From Hyphomicrobiales bacterium (GTDB lineage Bacteria > Pseudomonadota > Alphaproteobacteria > Rhizobiales > Afifellaceae): a stretch of 5,398 nucleotides of DNA. The position numbers and the translations under genes were made by a program. The stretch covers positions 1 to 5,398 of the forward strand of contig JACCSN010000317.1 of the NCBI GenBank assembly GCA_013812985.1, in the 5' to 3' direction. Positions 4,941-5,398 of this stretch are shown piece by piece. The notes below the pieces were generated by a model. The model ran no database searches. It was not told the origin of the DNA and worked only from the letters and a program-made list of their open reading frames with translations. The first letter of the stretch is position 1; every line of letters starts with the position of its first letter.

Positions 4941-5398
4941 ATGGCTGAATTGCGCGTCGTCGTGGTCGGCGCCGGGGGCCGGATGGGCCTCACCCTCATC
5001 CGCGCCGTGCTCGGCGAGAGCCGCATGCGCCTAGTCGGCGCGCTCGACCGGCCGGATGCCCCGGCCCAGGGCCAGGACGCCGGGGCCCTCGCCGGCGCCG
5101 GCTCCTGCGGCGTCGCGGTCAGCTCGGATCCTCTGCCGGCTTTCGCCCATACGGACGCGGTGCTGGACTTCACCGCTCCCGAGGCAAGTCTCGCCTACGC
5201 CGATCTCTCCGCCCAGGCCCGCATCGTCCATGTGATGGGCACCACCGGGCTCCTGCCCGAGCACGAGCCCCGGCTGAAGGCGGCGGCTCGCCACTGCCGA
5301 ATCGTGCGCTCCGGCAATATGAGCCTTGGCGTCAACCTTATCGCCGGCCTCCTGCGTCGCGCCGCGGCGGTGCTCGGCCCGGATTACGACATCGAGAT
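4941..5398 (+). CDS. dapB: 4-hydroxy-tetrahydrodipicolinate reductase, N-terminal part
   Basis: DapB uses NAD(P)H to reduce hydroxy-tetrahydrodipicolinate in the diaminopimelate/lysine pathway, which feeds peptidoglycan and protein synthesis. The window holds the first 152 residues and runs off the edge. Visible are the Rossmann loop VVVVGAGGRMG (6-16), the acidic-basic pair D36-R37 after the second strand where the cofactor ribose binds, VLDFTAPEAS (74-83), MGTTGL (99-104) and SGNMSLGVNLI (124-134), all in the family order. The catalytic histidine region normally follows DYDIE directly, so it falls just outside. ATG 4941 is supported by the family N-terminus; only a weak GGGA lies ahead. The gene is 53 bases after the antitoxin, and I see no clear promoter or terminator in that gap, so read-through from the toxin-antitoxin operon is possible. 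Confidence 0.95.
   Translation, partial: MAELRVVVVGAGGRMGLTLIRAVLGESRMRLVGALDRPDAPAQGQDAGALAGAGSCGVAVSSDPLPAFAHTDAVLDFTAPEASLAYADLSAQARIVHVMGTTGLLPEHEPRLKAAARHCRIVRSGNMSLGVNLIAGLLRRAAAVLGPDYDIE

Overview
This GC-rich window looks like the chromosome of an alphaproteobacterium, most likely of the Hyphomicrobiales (Rhizobiales). The best evidence is a RegB/RegA (ActS/ActR, PrrB/PrrA) redox two-component pair with its family-defining motifs, an MmcB-type DNA-repair nuclease behind a site close to the alphaproteobacterial LexA box (GAAC-N7-GAAC), and a small alanine/lysine-rich DUF6481-type protein. I cannot name a genus.

Layout, left to right. The 3' end of cysK (cysteine synthase, + strand) meets a vapBC toxin-antitoxin operon on the - strand. 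vapB is intact, but vapC carries an in-frame TAG at codon 16. Next, on the + strand, are mmcB, preceded by a LexA-like box and probably starting at a TTG, and a DUF6481-type gene. These converge on regB-regA (- strand), a sensor kinase and response regulator that appear complete, with quinone-site, redox-cysteine, H-box, ATP-binding and phospho-acceptor residues all present. Divergent from regB is a second toxin-antitoxin pair (+ strand, toxin first): a RelE/HigB Gp49-like toxin whose frame is interrupted by TGA at codon 10, and an intact XRE-type antitoxin overlapping its 3' end. The window ends in the 5' half of dapB (lysine/diaminopimelate synthesis).

Functionally this is a housekeeping and regulatory neighbourhood (sulfur assimilation, lysine/cell wall, redox control, SOS repair) into which two small toxin-antitoxin modules have been placed. 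The most notable observation is that both toxins are broken by early in-frame stops while both antitoxins read cleanly. The second is the probable SOS control of mmcB. I see no rRNA, tRNA, CRISPR array, insertion sequence or phage integration site. No stretch over 300 bases lacks a gene; the longest gene-poor piece is about 190 bases between vapB and mmcB, which holds their divergent control signals.
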